Positions 20,536 to 32,209 are shown, counted from the stretch's first letter. The stretch: 64,000 nt of DNA from Erythrobacter sanguineus (GCA_945878845.1 CAMCUB010000004.1:1-64000); one strand, 5' to 3'. Numbers and translations are program-made. Notes: generated by a model not told the origin, from the sequence alone.

Positions 20536-21477
20536 TCACTCCGGCGCGGGCGCAGCCTTGCTGTGGCGCTTTCGCATCATGCCCTCTTGTGCGACGCTCG
20601 CCACCAGCTCGCCCGCAAGGTTGAAGATCCGCCCGCGGTTGAACCCGCGCCCGCCGCCCGACCACGGCGCGTCGGTGGCGTAGAGCAGCCACTCGTCCGC
20701 GCGCGCATCGCGGTGGAACCACAGGGCATGGTCGAGGCTCGCGCCGACCAGCTCGTTGCGCATCCAGCTGAGGCCATGCGGCAGGGCGCTGGTGCCGAGC
20801 AGGGTGTAGTCGCTGGCATAGGTGATGATCGCGCGGTGGAGTTCGGGCGTGTCGGCCGCCCCGGTGATGGGCGCGCAGACGCGGAACCAGCTATGTGCTC
20901 GCGGCTCGCGCGGCTCGCTGCTCATCCAGTGGAGGCGATCGGTTGTGCGCATCTCGATTGGGCGTGGGCGCAGCATCATGCGGCGCTGCTGATCGCTGAG
21001 CCGGTCACCCCAAGCCTCGGCAATCTCGCGGCGCTGGTCCATGTCGGTGCGAAGGTCATCAGGTCGGGGCACGTCGGGCATGGGGGAATCGATGTGTTCG
21101 AGGCCCTCCTCCGGCAGCTGGAAGCTGGCGGTGAGGTTGAGAATCGGGACTGCCATCCCGTCCTCGCCCTCCTGGCTGGCGACGACGCGGCGGTTGGCGA
21201 AGCTCCTCCCGTCGAAATCGCGTTCGATCCGGTATTCGATCCCCGCCCCCTCGCGCCCGCCGCGCAGGAAATAGGCGTGGAGCGAGTGCGCGGCCTTGCC
21301 GTCAGCCACGCTCGCCTGCGCCGCCTGCAAGGCCTGCGCCAGCACCTGCCCGCCGAACACGCGCCCGATCCCGTCGGTCTGCGGCGGCCCGGCGTAAACG
21401 TCGGCGGCGCGCTTTTCGACGCTCAGCAGCCGGACAAGGCCGGCGACCAGTTCTTCATTCGTGGGATCGTCACTCAT
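20536..21477 (-). CDS. tesB: Acyl-CoA thioesterase II
   Basis: GRVFGGQVLAQALQAA, SLHAYFLRGG; TesB family. Confidence 0.93.
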   Translation of the reverse strand: MSDDPTNEELVAGLVRLLSVEKRAADVYAGPPQTDGIGRVFGGQVLAQALQAAQASVADGKAAHSLHAYFLRGGREGAGIEYRIERDFDGRSFANRRVVASQEGEDGMAVPILNLTASFQLPEEGLEHIDSPMPDVPRPDDLRTDMDQRREIAEAWGDRLSDQQRRMMLRPRPIEMRTTDRLHWMSSEPREPRAHSWFRVCAPITGAADTPELHRAIITYASDYTLLGTSALPHGLSWMRNELVGASLDHALWFHRDARADEWLLYATDAPWSGGGRGFNRGRIFNLAGELVASVAQEGMMRKRHSKAAPAPE

Positions 21478-21499
21478 GGCGCAGGGCCATGCGTGCGCT

Positions 21500-22378
21500 T
21501 TACGCGCCCGTCAACCCGAGCTTGCGCATGATGCGGAAGGCATAGGCCTTGGCATAGTTCTGGTGCGGGAAGCGGCCCGGGGCCTTTGGCTTGAACCCCC
21601 GCTCGCGCAGGATCGCGTTGAAGATCCGCGCGTCGCTCTCGCGATAGGACCATTCCGAGCGCCAGGTAATCGACAGCGAAACCGAGGGCGCGGGGCCGTT
21701 CTTCACGAAATGCGGCGCCATCACCGGCACGAACAGCGCCTCGCCGGGGCTGAGCGCGAACTCGGTGCCATGCGCCAGCATCGCGTCATCCCACTTCAAT
21801 TCGCGCGGGCCGCCCGAATGGTAGGTCTCGTGGGCTTCATCGGGCACGAAGCGGATGTCGCCAGCCGGGAACTGGGTCATCACCTTGCTGCCGCGGATCT
21901 GGAGCAGGATGTTGTGCTCCGGATCGAAGTGATAGGGCGTCACCGAATTGGGGCTGGAGACGAAGATGAACCCCTGCGGGGTCAGCATCGCACCCGTCGC
22001 AGCCTCGATCTCGGGGCGGATTTCTTCCAGCAGGCCGAGCAGCAGCTCCTCGTAGGCGGGCACCTGCTCGATGTTCTTGAGCACCGCCCAGCTTTCCGCC
22101 TCGGCCACCTTGCGGATCGTTTCGGCGATGGTCATGCCATTCGATCCCGGCTTGCCGTCGACCCCGATCGGCAGATCGCCGCGGTTGTATTCCACGCTGG
22201 TGAGCGGGAGCTTTTCGGCCAGCCCGGCCAGCGCCTCGATCTCGAGCAGTGGGTGGGCGGTCAGCGCGTGGGTGAGGATATGCGGCTGCTCGGGATAATG
22301 CCGCGCGAATTTGGCGCGCGCAGGCGCGTCGAACACGGTCGCGGGCAGGGCATCGGTGAAGCGGGCGGGGGCGTTCAT
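21500..22378 (-). CDS. Cupin-like (JmjC-type) domain protein
   Basis: SSPNSVTPYHFDPEHNILLQIRGSK...LFVPVMAPHFVKNG; ATGA overlap with the upstream gene. Confidence 0.8.
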   Translation of the reverse strand: MNAPARFTDALPATVFDAPARAKFARHYPEQPHILTHALTAHPLLEIEALAGLAEKLPLTSVEYNRGDLPIGVDGKPGSNGMTIAETIRKVAEAESWAVLKNIEQVPAYEELLLGLLEEIRPEIEAATGAMLTPQGFIFVSSPNSVTPYHFDPEHNILLQIRGSKVMTQFPAGDIRFVPDEAHETYHSGGPRELKWDDAMLAHGTEFALSPGEALFVPVMAPHFVKNGPAPSVSLSITWRSEWSYRESDARIFNAILRERGFKPKAPGRFPHQNYAKAYAFRIMRKLGLTGA

Positions 22379-23532
22379 TTCTGGCTCCTCGGGCGGGTTT
22401 CGTAAGCCTTGAGCAGGCGGAAAGCGGTGCGGCGAGGGAGGCCGCCGATGGCGATGTTGAGGCTCGCCATGCGCCGCGCATCGCGCCACAGGCGTTCGAT
22501 CATCGGATGGCCTTCGACCGCGCAGCTATCGGCCCAGTGGATGTCTTCGCGCTCTAACAGCGCGAGGTTCTCCAGTTGCAGCAGCATCCCCGGAGAGAAG
22601 CGCGCATAGGCCTCGTCGAAGGCGGTCTTGTAGCTGTAGGCGCCGGGGGCGGTGATGAAATTGGCGAGCATCGCGATGGCGCGGCCATCGAGCCTGAGCG
22701 CCAGCCGTTCCAGCCGTCCGGCCGCCGCGGCGCCCGCGAGCGCCTCGGTGAACAGGGCGGCGGTGTCGGGTGCAGAGGCGAGCGCTGAGCCTGCCTCGCC
22801 CTTCCATCCAGCCGCTTCCAGCGCGAGGAATTCGGCGGTCCATTCGGCGATGCCCTCGGCGCCCTCGACCCGCTCGAAAGCGAGCGCGCCCTCTTCCGCG
22901 AGGCGGTTGTTCTGGCGGCGTAGTTCTTTGCGCTTCTTGGCGCTCATCGCGCTCTCGAGATAGGCCGCTGCCGAGGTCTCGCCCGTCAGCATCGCGCGGT
23001 TCTCCTGCGCGGCGCAATAATGCATCCGGCCCGAGCCGGCGAGGACACAGAGGAGTGCAGCGTGGACCGGGCCCTCGGCGGGCATCTGCGGCAGGTGCAG
23101 GAACAGCGCGCGGCCCGCGCGGCGGTCAAAATGGGCGAGAAGGTCTTGCCAGAAGGCCTCCTCCAGCCCCTCGGCCATCAGCGGCACGCCGCAGAAGGCA
23201 TTGGCGTGGAGCCACACCGCGGCATGGGTGAGCGGGTGGCCGTAATAGCGCGCCTGCCGCGCCACCGGCATCAGCCCGGCCAGACGGCCATCATGGAACC
23301 AGACCTTGACCCGCACGCCGTCCTCCGCGCCCCACTGGCGCAGCGAGGGGAGGAGATACCAGGGCTCGAAGAAAGGATTGGGCTCGGCCGCGCGCAGGGC
23401 GAGGCGCTCCCATGCGGCGAGAAAGGCGGGCTCTTCCAGTTCGGCAAGGGTAAGAAGGCGCACGCCAGCCGTCCCCGCAGCGGGCGCACGCCCTGAGCGG
23501 GTGCGAAAGCTGTCCGCTGACCCCATGTCCAT
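22375..23532 (-). CDS. GNAT / CelD(BcsL)-type acetyltransferase
   Basis: PNPFFEPWYLLPSLRQWG, KKRKELRRQNNRLAEEG, GWKGEAGSAL, YKTAFDEAYARFSPGMLL. Confidence 0.85.
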   Translation of the reverse strand: MDMGSADSFRTRSGRAPAAGTAGVRLLTLAELEEPAFLAAWERLALRAAEPNPFFEPWYLLPSLRQWGAEDGVRVKVWFHDGRLAGLMPVARQARYYGHPLTHAAVWLHANAFCGVPLMAEGLEEAFWQDLLAHFDRRAGRALFLHLPQMPAEGPVHAALLCVLAGSGRMHYCAAQENRAMLTGETSAAAYLESAMSAKKRKELRRQNNRLAEEGALAFERVEGAEGIAEWTAEFLALEAAGWKGEAGSALASAPDTAALFTEALAGAAAAGRLERLALRLDGRAIAMLANFITAPGAYSYKTAFDEAYARFSPGMLLQLENLALLEREDIHWADSCAVEGHPMIERLWRDARRMASLNIAIGGLPRRTAFRLLKAYETRPRSQK

Positions 23533-23660
23533 GACCGTTAACCTCGCCTTGCCGCAGGTATCTGCGCATTCATGCAGGTTGATGCCACAGGGCGATTAAG
23601 AAAGCCTCAGCGCAGGCGCCGGATGTCCGACGGGGGGACAGGGTCTCGGGCAAAGATAAA

Positions 23661-23686
23661 CCCCGCCGGGATCGCTCCCGGCGGGG
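23661..23686 (-). terminator. Rho-independent terminator of hppA
   Basis: Perfect 10-bp stem CCCCGCCGGG / CCCGGCGGGG; minus strand continues TTTATCTTTG. Confidence 0.85.
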
Positions 23687-23711
23687 TTCATGAATTCACC
23701 AGACTGGCGGG

Positions 23712-25805
23712 TTACGCCGCGCCAGCTGCCAGCGCCGCAAGCAGCAGCAGCGCGACGATATTGGTGATCTTGATCATCGGGTTGACGGCCGGGCCGGCGG
23801 TGTCCTTGTAAGGATCGCCGACCGTGTCGCCCGTCACCGCAGCCTTGTGGGCTTCGGAGCCCTTACCGCCGTGATTGCCGTCTTCGATGTACTTCTTGGC
23901 GTTGTCCCACGCCCCGCCGCCCGAGGTCATCGAGAGCGCGACGAACAGCCCGCCCACGATCACGCCCAGCAGCAGCGCGCCCAGAGCCGCAAAGCCGTTC
24001 GCCTGGCCCGCCACAGCGGTGATCACCAGATAGACGACAATCGGCGCCAGCACCGGCAGCAGCGAGGGAAGGATCATCTCCTTGATCGCCGCCTTGGTGA
24101 CGAGGTCCACCGTGCGGGCATAGTCCGGCTTGGTCTCGTAGGTCATGATGCCCGGGTTCTTGGCGAACTGGTCACGCACGTCCTTCACCACTTCGCCCGC
24201 CGCGCGGCCCACCGCCGTCATGCCCATCGCCCCGAACAGATAGGGGAGCAATGCGCCCAGCAGCAGCCCGACGATGACATACGGGTTCTCGAGGCTGAAA
24301 TCGACCGTCACACCCTTGAACAGCTCGCGCAGGTCGGCGGTGTAGGTGGCGAACAATACCAGTGCGGCGAGCCCGGCCGAACCGATGGCATAGCCCTTGG
24401 TCACGGCCTTGGTGGTGTTGCCGACCGCGTCCAATGCATCGGTCTTCTCGCGCACAGAATCGTCGAGGCCCGCCATTTCGGCAATACCGCCGGCGTTGTC
24501 GGTGACCGGGCCATAGGCGTCGAGCGCGACGACCATCCCGGCGAGCGCCAGCATCGCGGTGGCGGCATAGGCAATGCCCATGAGCCCGGCGAGCTGGTAG
24601 GCGATGATGATCCCTGCGCAGATCACCAGCGTCGGAAGCGCAGTGGCCTCCATGCTGATGGCGAGACCCTGGATCACGTTGGTGCCGTGGCCGGTTTCCG
24701 AAGCCTTGGCGATCGAGCGTACCGGGCGGTAATTGGTGCCCGTGTAATACTCGGTGATCCAGATGATCAGCCCGGTGATGACCAGCCCGAGGAAGCCGCA
24801 GTAGAACAGGGTGCGGCCATTATAGGCCTGCCCTGCAATAGCGGTTTCCATGTCGCCCAGCGTGGCGCTGATGGCGAACCAGATGGCCGGAACCGACAGC
24901 ACGGCGGTGACAAGGAAGCCCTTGTACATCGCGCCCATGATGTTCTTTCCGCCGCCGAGGCGCACGAAATAGGTGCCGATGATCGAGGTGACGATGCACA
25001 CGCCGCCGATCAGCAGCGGCAGCACCATCAGCGCAAACAGGTTCTCGGCGCCCTTCAGCAGCAGAGCGGTCAGCACCATGGTGGCGCCGACGGTCACGAC
25101 ATAGGTCTCGAACAGGTCGGCGGCCATGCCGGCGCAGTCGCCGACGTTGTCGCCGACGTTGTCGGCGATCACGGCCGGGTTGCGCGGATCATCCTCGGGG
25201 ATGCCGGCTTCGACTTTGCCCACCAGATCCGCGCCGACGTCGGCCGCCTTGGTGAAGATCCCTCCGCCCAGACGCGCGAAAATCGAAACCAGCGAAGCGC
25301 CCAGCGCCAACGAGGTGAGGCCGATCACCACCGGACGGCTGTCGGGCGCGAGCGCCGCAGGGCCGGTGAGATACCAGAAGAAGCACGCGATCGCGAGCAG
25401 CGCGAGCCCTGCCACCAGCATACCGGTAATGGCCCCTGCACGGAAGGCGAGGGTCAGACCCTCCTGCAAACCCTTCATCGCTGCGGCGGCGGTGCGCACG
25501 TTGGAGCGCACCGAGACGTTCATGCCGATGAAGCCGGCAACGCCCGAAAGCACCGCGCCCAGCACGAAGCCAACCGCCGGGATCGCGCCCAGCGTGACGG
25601 CAACGATCACTGCGACGATCACGCCGACAATGGCAATCGCGGTGTATTGGCGCTTGAGGTAAGCCTGCGCGCCTTCCTGGATGGCGGCGGCGATTTCCTG
25701 CATTTTATCATCGCCGGCATCCGCGCCAAGCACCTGACGGCCGGTGATGAAGCCATAGACAATGGCAAGCAGCCCCAGCCCAATCGAAATGAGCAATAGA
25801 TTCAC
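23712..25805 (-). CDS. hppA: Membrane-bound proton-translocating pyrophosphatase
   Basis: [57 protein letters not shown] start [13 protein letters not shown]. Confidence 0.95.
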   Translation of the reverse strand: MNLLLISIGLGLLAIVYGFITGRQVLGADAGDDKMQEIAAAIQEGAQAYLKRQYTAIAIVGVIVAVIVAVTLGAIPAVGFVLGAVLSGVAGFIGMNVSVRSNVRTAAAAMKGLQEGLTLAFRAGAITGMLVAGLALLAIACFFWYLTGPAALAPDSRPVVIGLTSLALGASLVSIFARLGGGIFTKAADVGADLVGKVEAGIPEDDPRNPAVIADNVGDNVGDCAGMAADLFETYVVTVGATMVLTALLLKGAENLFALMVLPLLIGGVCIVTSIIGTYFVRLGGGKNIMGAMYKGFLVTAVLSVPAIWFAISATLGDMETAIAGQAYNGRTLFYCGFLGLVITGLIIWITEYYTGTNYRPVRSIAKASETGHGTNVIQGLAISMEATALPTLVICAGIIIAYQLAGLMGIAYAATAMLALAGMVVALDAYGPVTDNAGGIAEMAGLDDSVREKTDALDAVGNTTKAVTKGYAIGSAGLAALVLFATYTADLRELFKGVTVDFSLENPYVIVGLLLGALLPYLFGAMGMTAVGRAAGEVVKDVRDQFAKNPGIMTYETKPDYARTVDLVTKAAIKEMILPSLLPVLAPIVVYLVITAVAGQANGFAALGALLLGVIVGGLFVALSMTSGGGAWDNAKKYIEDGNHGGKGSEAHKAAVTGDTVGDPYKDTAGPAVNPMIKITNIVALLLLAALAAGAA

Positions 25806-25833
25806 GAGCAATCCCCTCTCGTCATTATGTCGC

Positions 25834-25849
25834 CTCCCGTTGCCGGGAG
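25834..25849 (-). promoter_or_regulatory. 5'UTR hairpin with GCAA tetraloop overlapping an SD sequence
   Basis: Minus strand CTCCCG-GCAA-CGGGAG followed by GCGACATAATG. Confidence 0.5.
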
Positions 25850-26003
25850 CCAAGCGCCTCGTTTTGATCCCATGGGCGCGAGGCGCACAGTCATAGGGGT
25901 TCGCAATGGGCTGGCAAGCCCGCCCGCGAGTGCCAAAGACGGTTTTGCGCCGCTTTGCGCAATTTAGAGAGGCGCGGGGCGCGGTGCCGGGGCGCGGGCG
26001 CGC

Positions 26004-26861
26004 TCAGCCGTGGCGGTAGCCGAGGCTGGCGGGATCGGCGAGCGCGGTGTCGCCGAGCAGCAGAGGCGCGGGGCCGCGGGGGGCGACGGTGCCGATCCGA
26101 TGCACTGCGACGGGCAGCGCGGCGGCAGGCGGGGCGGTGAACAGCACCTCGTAGTCATCGCCCCAGCGGATGCATTTTTCGAACTGCGCTGGGTCGGCGA
26201 CCGGGACGGCGGCAAGGTCGAGCGCCAGCGTTACCCCGCTCGCCTCGGCCATGCGGAAAGCATCGAGCAGCAGCCCGTCCGAGACGTCCATCATCGCGCT
26301 CACCAGCGGGGCGAGCGCGCGGCCCTCGGCAAGGCGGGGGACCGGTCGGTCGAAGGCGGCGCGGTGTTCGCTCGAGCCCTCGAAGCCGAGCATCGCGCGC
26401 CCCACGGGGCCGGTGATCCACACCCCGTCGCCCGGCTGCGCCCCACTGCGGGATGGCACCGGTACATGGGTCGCCCGCCCGATGGCCGTCAGGCCGAGGG
26501 CGCGCGCGCCGGCTGCTGCAATCGTATCTCCGCCGAGCAAGGGGGTGTCGAAGGCGGTCAGAGCCGCGCGCAAGCCCTCAATGAACCGCGCATCGTCGCG
26601 CCCGAGCATGTGGCCCAGCAGCACGCCCACCGGCTCCGCGCCCTTGGCGGCGAGGTCGGACAGATTGGTCGCAACCAGCTTCCACGCCACGTCCGCCATG
26701 TCGGCATCGGCGCGGAAATGGGTGCCCTCGGCCATCATGTCGTGGGTGATGACGAGGGTTTCGGTGCCGAACGCGATGACCGCGGAATCATCCATGAGCC
26801 CGCGCGCGCCCGGGTGGAGCGGCAGGGCGCGCAGCGCGGCGATGAAGTCAGGCTCGTTCAC
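26004..26861 (-). CDS. thiL: Thiamine-phosphate kinase
   Basis: GARGLMDDSAVIAFGTETLVITHDMMAEGTHF; LLGGDTIAA; MDVSDGLLLD. Confidence 0.93.
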   Translation of the reverse strand: MNEPDFIAALRALPLHPGARGLMDDSAVIAFGTETLVITHDMMAEGTHFRADADMADVAWKLVATNLSDLAAKGAEPVGVLLGHMLGRDDARFIEGLRAALTAFDTPLLGGDTIAAAGARALGLTAIGRATHVPVPSRSGAQPGDGVWITGPVGRAMLGFEGSSEHRAAFDRPVPRLAEGRALAPLVSAMMDVSDGLLLDAFRMAEASGVTLALDLAAVPVADPAQFEKCIRWGDDYEVLFTAPPAAALPVAVHRIGTVAPRGPAPLLLGDTALADPASLGYRHG

Positions 26862-26872
26862 AGGGCGATGGA

Positions 26873-27343
26873 TTAGCCCGCGCGCGCTTCCTTGGCCACC
26901 GCATCAAGGATGCCGTTGACGAACTTCGCCTGCCCGTCGTCGAAGAACGCCTTGGCGACCTCGACATATTCGTTGATCGTCACGGCGGCAGGCACGTCGG
27001 CGCGGGCGATCAGTTCATAGGTGCCGGCGCGCAGCACCTGCAACATGGTCTTGTCGAGCCGCGCGAGGCTCCAGCCGTTTGCCAGCTTTCCGGCGACCAG
27101 CGCGTCTATCTCGTCGCGGCGGGCATCGACGCCGCGCACCACGTCATCGAAGAACGGCACCTCGGCGTCGGCATACTCGGCCTCATCGAAATCCTCGTCG
27201 TCGATCGTGCGCCCCAGCCGATGCTGGTGGAATTCGTCGAGCAGCCGGGCGAGCGCGGTGCCCTCCATGTGCTGCTGATACAGCGCCTGGACGGCGGCAA
27301 GGCGCGCGGCCGAGCGGGCTTGCGAACGGGCGGGATGGTTCAT
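26873..27343 (-). CDS. nusB: Transcription antitermination factor NusB
   Basis: ARSAARLAAVQALYQQHMEG...ARADVPAAVTINEYVEVAKAFFDDGQAKFVNGILD. Confidence 0.95.
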   Translation of the reverse strand: MNHPARSQARSAARLAAVQALYQQHMEGTALARLLDEFHQHRLGRTIDDEDFDEAEYADAEVPFFDDVVRGVDARRDEIDALVAGKLANGWSLARLDKTMLQVLRAGTYELIARADVPAAVTINEYVEVAKAFFDDGQAKFVNGILDAVAKEARAG

Positions 27344-28638
27344 TTGATCCTCAGTTCCACGGACTTGGCGTGGGCAGGCAGCCCCTCGGCATGGGCGAGG
27401 GTTGCGGCGGCGGGGCCGATCGCGGCGAAGGACGCAGCGTCAAGCCCCAGAAAACTGGTGCGCTTCATGAAATCGAGCACCGACAGCCCGCTCGAAAAGC
27501 GCGCGCGGCGTCCGGTGGGCAGCACGTGGTTGGGGCCAGCGACATAATCGCCCACCGCCTCGGGGGTCATCCGGCCAAGGAAGATGCTCCCGGCGTGGCG
27601 GATCGCGGTCAGGTAAGGCTCGGGATCGTCGACCGCGATCTCGACGTGCTCGGCGGCCAAGCGGTTGGCGAGGGCAGGGGCTTCGGCGAGCAGATCGTTG
27701 ACCACGATCATCACACCATGCGCGTCCCAACTGGCGCGCGCGGTTCTGGCGGTCGAAAGCTGGGTGATCTGCAAGTCGATGCAATCCTCCACCTGCCGCG
27801 CGAAGCCCGCATCGTCGGTGATGAGGATCGATTGCGAGGTCGGGTCATGCTCAGCCTGACTGAGCAGGTCGGCAGCGATCCAGTCGGGATCATTCTTGCC
27901 GTCGGCGATGACGAGGATCTCGGAAGGCCCGGCAACCATGTCGATGCCCACCACGCCGTAAAGCTGGCGCTTGGCCTCGGCCACCCAGGCATTGCCGGGG
28001 CCGGTGATGACATCGACCGGCTTGATCCGCTGCGTGCCATAGGCGAGCGCGCCCACCGCCTGCGCCCCGCCGACGCGCCAGATCTCGTCGACGCCCGCGA
28101 TATGCGCGGCGGCGAGCACCATCGGGTTCGACTGGCCCTTGGGCGTGGGCGTGACCACCACCAGCCGCTCGACTCCCGCGACTCGCGCCGGAATGGCGTT
28201 CATCAGCAGCGAGGAGGGATAGGCCGCGCGTCCGCCGGGGACGTAGAGCCCCGCCGCATCCACCGCCCGCCAGATCGCGCCCAAGCGCACGCCGTCGCCG
28301 TCGACATAGTCGCGGTTCGCCGGAAGCTGCGCCTCGTGATAGGCACGGATGCGCGCGGCGGCGAGTTCGAGCGCGTCGCGCAAGGCGGGGTCGAGATCGT
28401 TATAGGCCTGTTCGCACCGCTCGCGGGTGACGATCCAGTCGCTGTCATCGACCAGCGCATAGCCATCGAAGCGCTGGGTGTATTCGACCAGCGCCGCATC
28501 GCCGCGGCCCTTTACCGCCTGAAGGATCGTCTGGACCTGCCCTGCGACATCGCTGTCAGCCTCGCGCCGCGCGTCGACGATCCGCGCAAACTTCGCTTCG
28601 AAATCGGGCTGCAGGGTTGAGAGCAGGTTGACGGTCAT
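27340..28638 (-). CDS. hisD: Histidinol dehydrogenase
   Basis: [41 protein letters not shown]; start inside longer ORF 27340..28884. Confidence 0.96.
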   Translation of the reverse strand: MTVNLLSTLQPDFEAKFARIVDARREADSDVAGQVQTILQAVKGRGDAALVEYTQRFDGYALVDDSDWIVTRERCEQAYNDLDPALRDALELAAARIRAYHEAQLPANRDYVDGDGVRLGAIWRAVDAAGLYVPGGRAAYPSSLLMNAIPARVAGVERLVVVTPTPKGQSNPMVLAAAHIAGVDEIWRVGGAQAVGALAYGTQRIKPVDVITGPGNAWVAEAKRQLYGVVGIDMVAGPSEILVIADGKNDPDWIAADLLSQAEHDPTSQSILITDDAGFARQVEDCIDLQITQLSTARTARASWDAHGVMIVVNDLLAEAPALANRLAAEHVEIAVDDPEPYLTAIRHAGSIFLGRMTPEAVGDYVAGPNHVLPTGRRARFSSGLSVLDFMKRTSFLGLDAASFAAIGPAAATLAHAEGLPAHAKSVELRIK

Positions 28639-29327
28639 GCGGCGACGGCCTTTGCGCTGCGCTCGTCGGCCTCGCGCCGGAAGGCGTCGACCAGCGCGGC
28701 GACGCGGCGGTCCGTCTTCAATGCGGTGCGGTTGACGATCAGGCGCGCCGAAATCTCGAGGATCACCGCTGTCTCGACGAGGCCGTTCTCGCGCAAGGTG
28801 GTGCCGGTTGAGACGAGGTCGACGATCTGGCGCGCAAGGCCCAGCGAGGGGGCCAGCTCCATCGCGCCGTTGAGCTTGACGCATTCGGCCTGCACGCCCG
28901 CGGCCGCAAAGTGGCGGCGGGTGAGGCTGGGATATTTGGTCGCGACCCGCAGGTGGCTGACGGTGCTGCCCTCGTCACTGTCGCTCGCCATGCGCGCGAC
29001 CGACAACCGGCACAGGCCGATGCCAAGATCGACCGGCGCGTAGAGATCGGCGTAGTCGAATTCCTCGATCACGTCGGAACCCACGATCCCGACCTGCGCC
29101 GCGCCGTGGGCGACGAAGGTCGCGACATCGAAGGCGCGCACACGGATCAGGCGCATGTCGGCGCGGGTGGTGCCAAAGGCCAGCGCGCGGCTCTTGGGAT
29201 TGTGGAAGTCAGCATCCGGCTTCACCCCGGCGCGCGCCATCACCGGCAGCGCCTCGTCGAGGATGCGCCCCTTGGGGACAGCGAAGGTCAGCTGTCCAGT
29301 ATTGTCGGGAAGGCCGATGGTGGTCAT
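28635..29327 (-). CDS. hisG: ATP phosphoribosyltransferase
   Basis: [23 protein letters not shown]...[12 protein letters not shown]...[14 protein letters not shown]. Confidence 0.95.
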   Translation of the reverse strand: MTTIGLPDNTGQLTFAVPKGRILDEALPVMARAGVKPDADFHNPKSRALAFGTTRADMRLIRVRAFDVATFVAHGAAQVGIVGSDVIEEFDYADLYAPVDLGIGLCRLSVARMASDSDEGSTVSHLRVATKYPSLTRRHFAAAGVQAECVKLNGAMELAPSLGLARQIVDLVSTGTTLRENGLVETAVILEISARLIVNRTALKTDRRVAALVDAFRREADERSAKAVAA

Positions 29328-29366
29328 GATCGGGGGCGCACTTAGGGTCGGACGGGGAAAAGGGCA

Positions 29367-30461
29367 ATGGCAATGGCGGCGAGCGAGCCGGGAATCATGG
29401 GTCTGGAAGACTTTACGTCGGCGCTCGAATGGCAGGCCCGCCATGCGGAGGAAAACGGCGCGCCAGCGACGGCCCGGGTGATCCGCGCACTCGCTGGGGT
29501 GCGGGCGAGCGACACGGCGACCGGACGCCGGATCGCGGGTTGGCCGGGGCTGACGCTCAAGGACGCGATGCCGCTGCGGATCGCAGGCGGCTTTCACCAC
29601 CTGCTGCTGACCGGCGCGGATCATCGGCTGGCTGAGGTCTATTCGGGCGCGATCACCGATCAGGCCGAGGTGGATGCGCTGGTGCTCGACCTGACGCACC
29701 GCTTCGATGCGCGGCTGCTGCCGTGGCTCGATGGCCCGCCGCAGACCAACGAGGCGGGCCGCGCGGCAAGCATCATGGCCGGGCTCTTGTGGCTGGCGCA
29801 GCGGGTACATGTCCCGCGGTTCGACCTGTTCGAGCTCGGCGCAAGTGCGGGGGTCAACACGATGATCGACCGCTATTTCTTCCGGCTCGGCAGCACCGAG
29901 GTCGGGCCGGAAGACTCGCCTATGCGGATTGTGCCCGAATGGCGCGGCGCCTCGCCGCCCGCGCCGCCCACTTGCTTCGCGATCACCTCGGTGAAGGGCT
30001 GCGATATTGCCCCGATCAATCTCGCCGACCCCGAGGCGGCGCTGCGGCTCAAGGCCTATGTCTGGCCCGATGCCGGGGAGCGGATGGCCCGGATCGATGC
30101 CGCAATTGCGCTTGCGAGGGCGACACCGCCCGATCTGATCGCCGCCGATGCGGGGGACTTTGCCGCCGCGATGCTCGCCCGCCCCGCGCAGCCGGGCACC
30201 GCGCGGGTGATGTTCCATTCGAACATGTGGCAATACATGCCCGCCGCCACGCAAGGCCGCATCACCGCCGCCTTCGAGGCCGAGGGCGCTGCGGCGACCC
30301 GCGACACCCCGCTCGGCTGGATTGCGCTGGAAACCGACCCCGCTACCTTCCGCCACGAACTGCGCGTCCGCCTGTGGGACGGCGACAGGCACAGGGGCGA
30401 GGAGCACCTGCTGTCCCACGCGCACCCGCATGGGGCATGGGTGGAGTGGCTGGCGGGCTAG
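29367..30461 (+). CDS. DUF2332 family protein
   Basis: [25 protein letters not shown]...[19 protein letters not shown]...[10 protein letters not shown]. Confidence 0.82.
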   Translation: MAMAASEPGIMGLEDFTSALEWQARHAEENGAPATARVIRALAGVRASDTATGRRIAGWPGLTLKDAMPLRIAGGFHHLLLTGADHRLAEVYSGAITDQAEVDALVLDLTHRFDARLLPWLDGPPQTNEAGRAASIMAGLLWLAQRVHVPRFDLFELGASAGVNTMIDRYFFRLGSTEVGPEDSPMRIVPEWRGASPPAPPTCFAITSVKGCDIAPINLADPEAALRLKAYVWPDAGERMARIDAAIALARATPPDLIAADAGDFAAAMLARPAQPGTARVMFHSNMWQYMPAATQGRITAAFEAEGAAATRDTPLGWIALETDPATFRHELRVRLWDGDRHRGEEHLLSHAHPHGAWVEWLAG

Positions 30462-31354
30462 CCTTCCAGGAACGCCTCCATCGCCGCGTTGACCGCCTCC
30501 GGCGCTTCCCAGGGGACGAAATGCCCGCAGTCGGGCACGCGCACGATGGTGAGCGGGTCGATGATCTCCTCCAGCCCGTCGAGATTCTCCGGCGGCAGGG
30601 CGAGGTCGTCGAGCGCCCAGATCACCAGCGTCGGGATGGTGAGCTTGGGCAGGGCGGGGGGCGTCCAGCCCTCGGGAATCGCGAAGGGCGCGTCCATCGT
30701 CGGCACGTCGATCGGGCTTGCGCGGTAGTAGTTGAGCATCCCGAAGGCCGCGTCGCGGTTCTGCCAGTCGAGCAGCAGCTGGTTGCGCTCCTCGGGTTCC
30801 ATCGCGCTGGGGCGGTCCCATTTCACTTCCTTGAGCAGCAGGCCGGTAAGCCCGTGCTCCTTCACCAGCGCATCGTTGGCGGGATCGCGGAAGCCGCGGA
30901 TGTACTGGCTCGCCTTGCGCTGGCCGGGGTGGGTGTAGAGCAGCTTCTGGAAGGTCACCGGATGCGGCGCATTGGCGATGATCGCCTTGTTCACCCGCGC
31001 ATGCTGGCCCCCCAGCGCCACGCCCCAGGCAATCGCGCCGCCCCAATCGTGGCCGACGATGGTCAACTGCGCGATCCCCAGCGTGTCGGCGAGCAGGAAG
31101 ATATCGCCGATCAGATTGGCCGGGGCATAGGCTTCGACCTCCTGCGGCTTGGACGAGCCGCGATAGCCGCGCTGGTCGGGGGCGATGCAGCGGAAGCGGC
31201 CCGCGAAATGTGCGATCTGGTGGCGCCACGTCCGATGGCTCTCCGGGAAGCCATGCAGAAAAATCAGCACCGGCGCATCCACCGGGCCCTCGTCGACGAT
31301 GTTGAGGTGGATGCCGTTGGGCAGATGCACCCGCTTCAGATCAAAGCTCATCAC
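30458..31354 (-). CDS. Alpha/beta hydrolase (epoxide-hydrolase-like)
   Basis: [18 protein letters not shown]...[11 protein letters not shown]...[11 protein letters not shown]. Confidence 0.92.
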   Translation of the reverse strand: MMSFDLKRVHLPNGIHLNIVDEGPVDAPVLIFLHGFPESHRTWRHQIAHFAGRFRCIAPDQRGYRGSSKPQEVEAYAPANLIGDIFLLADTLGIAQLTIVGHDWGGAIAWGVALGGQHARVNKAIIANAPHPVTFQKLLYTHPGQRKASQYIRGFRDPANDALVKEHGLTGLLLKEVKWDRPSAMEPEERNQLLLDWQNRDAAFGMLNYYRASPIDVPTMDAPFAIPEGWTPPALPKLTIPTLVIWALDDLALPPENLDGLEEIIDPLTIVRVPDCGHFVPWEAPEAVNAAMEAFLEG

Positions 31355-32160
31355 TGCTGCTCCAGCTTGTCCATGTAGCCCTTGGCGACCATGTCCGCGG
31401 TCTGATCAAACAGTGCCTCGGGCGTGCGGCGCGCTTCGCCCATCGCGAGCTCGAACCCTTCGGCGACGATGATCTCGCGTGTCCCGCTCGCGATCCCGTC
31501 GAGCATCTGGCGGGCGGCCACTTCGGCGGGGATGCCCTCGTCGATTGCTTTGTCTGAGCGCCCGCGCGCGGTGCCCTCGGCGGTGAGCGCGTTCCTCGAC
31601 ACATTGGTCGCGACCGAGCCGGGGTAGATGGTGTGGACGCTGACGCCGTTCACCGCCAGCTCCGCGCGCAGCGCATCGGCATAGCCCGCGAGGCCGAACT
31701 TGGCGGCGCAATAGGCGGTGCGCATCGGCACCCCGACCTTGCCCGCGATCGAGGAGATGAACCCGAGCGCGCCCGATCCGCGCTCCGCCATGTGGCCGAT
31801 CAACCCTTGGGTGAAGGCGATCTGGGCGACGAGATCGACCTCGATGATGTCGCGATAGACCTGCATCGACGTCTTGAGCGCGCGGCTCCGCTGCGAGATG
31901 CCGGCATTGGCGAAGGCGATGTCGACATGGCCCTTCCACGCAATCGCCTTTGCGGTCGCGTCAGCCAGAGCGGCCTCGTCGCGCACATCGAAAGCGAGGA
32001 TCATCGTCTCGCCACAATCCGCTGCGACCTCTTCCAGTCGCGCCGCATCGCGCCCCGACAGCACCACATGCGCGCCGCGCGCCGCCAATTCGCGCGCCAG
32101 CGCAGCGCCGATGCCCGATGATGCGCCGGTGATCCAAGCCACCTTGCCTGCGTAATCCAT
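31351..32160 (-). CDS. SDR family NAD(P)-dependent oxidoreductase
   Basis: VAWITGASSGIGAALARELA; YCAAKFGLAGYADAL. Confidence 0.93.
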   Translation of the reverse strand: MDYAGKVAWITGASSGIGAALARELAARGAHVVLSGRDAARLEEVAADCGETMILAFDVRDEAALADATAKAIAWKGHVDIAFANAGISQRSRALKTSMQVYRDIIEVDLVAQIAFTQGLIGHMAERGSGALGFISSIAGKVGVPMRTAYCAAKFGLAGYADALRAELAVNGVSVHTIYPGSVATNVSRNALTAEGTARGRSDKAIDEGIPAEVAARQMLDGIASGTREIIVAEGFELAMGEARRTPEALFDQTADMVAKGYMDKLEQQ

Positions 32161-32209
32161 GTCTCTCTCCCTTTCGGCGAGAGGTAGCGGGCAGGCAGGC
32201 GGGGCGCAA

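Noticed and set aside
23847-25799. 650-aa + strand ORF opposite hppA
   Set aside because: His/Arg/Gly-rich antisense frame of a highly conserved gene
28635-31229. 864-aa minus-strand ORF spanning hisG and the antisense of the DUF2332 gene
   Set aside because: Only the hisG part (to 29327) encodes a recognisable protein; the rest is a high-GC antisense open frame opposite a well-supported + strand gene
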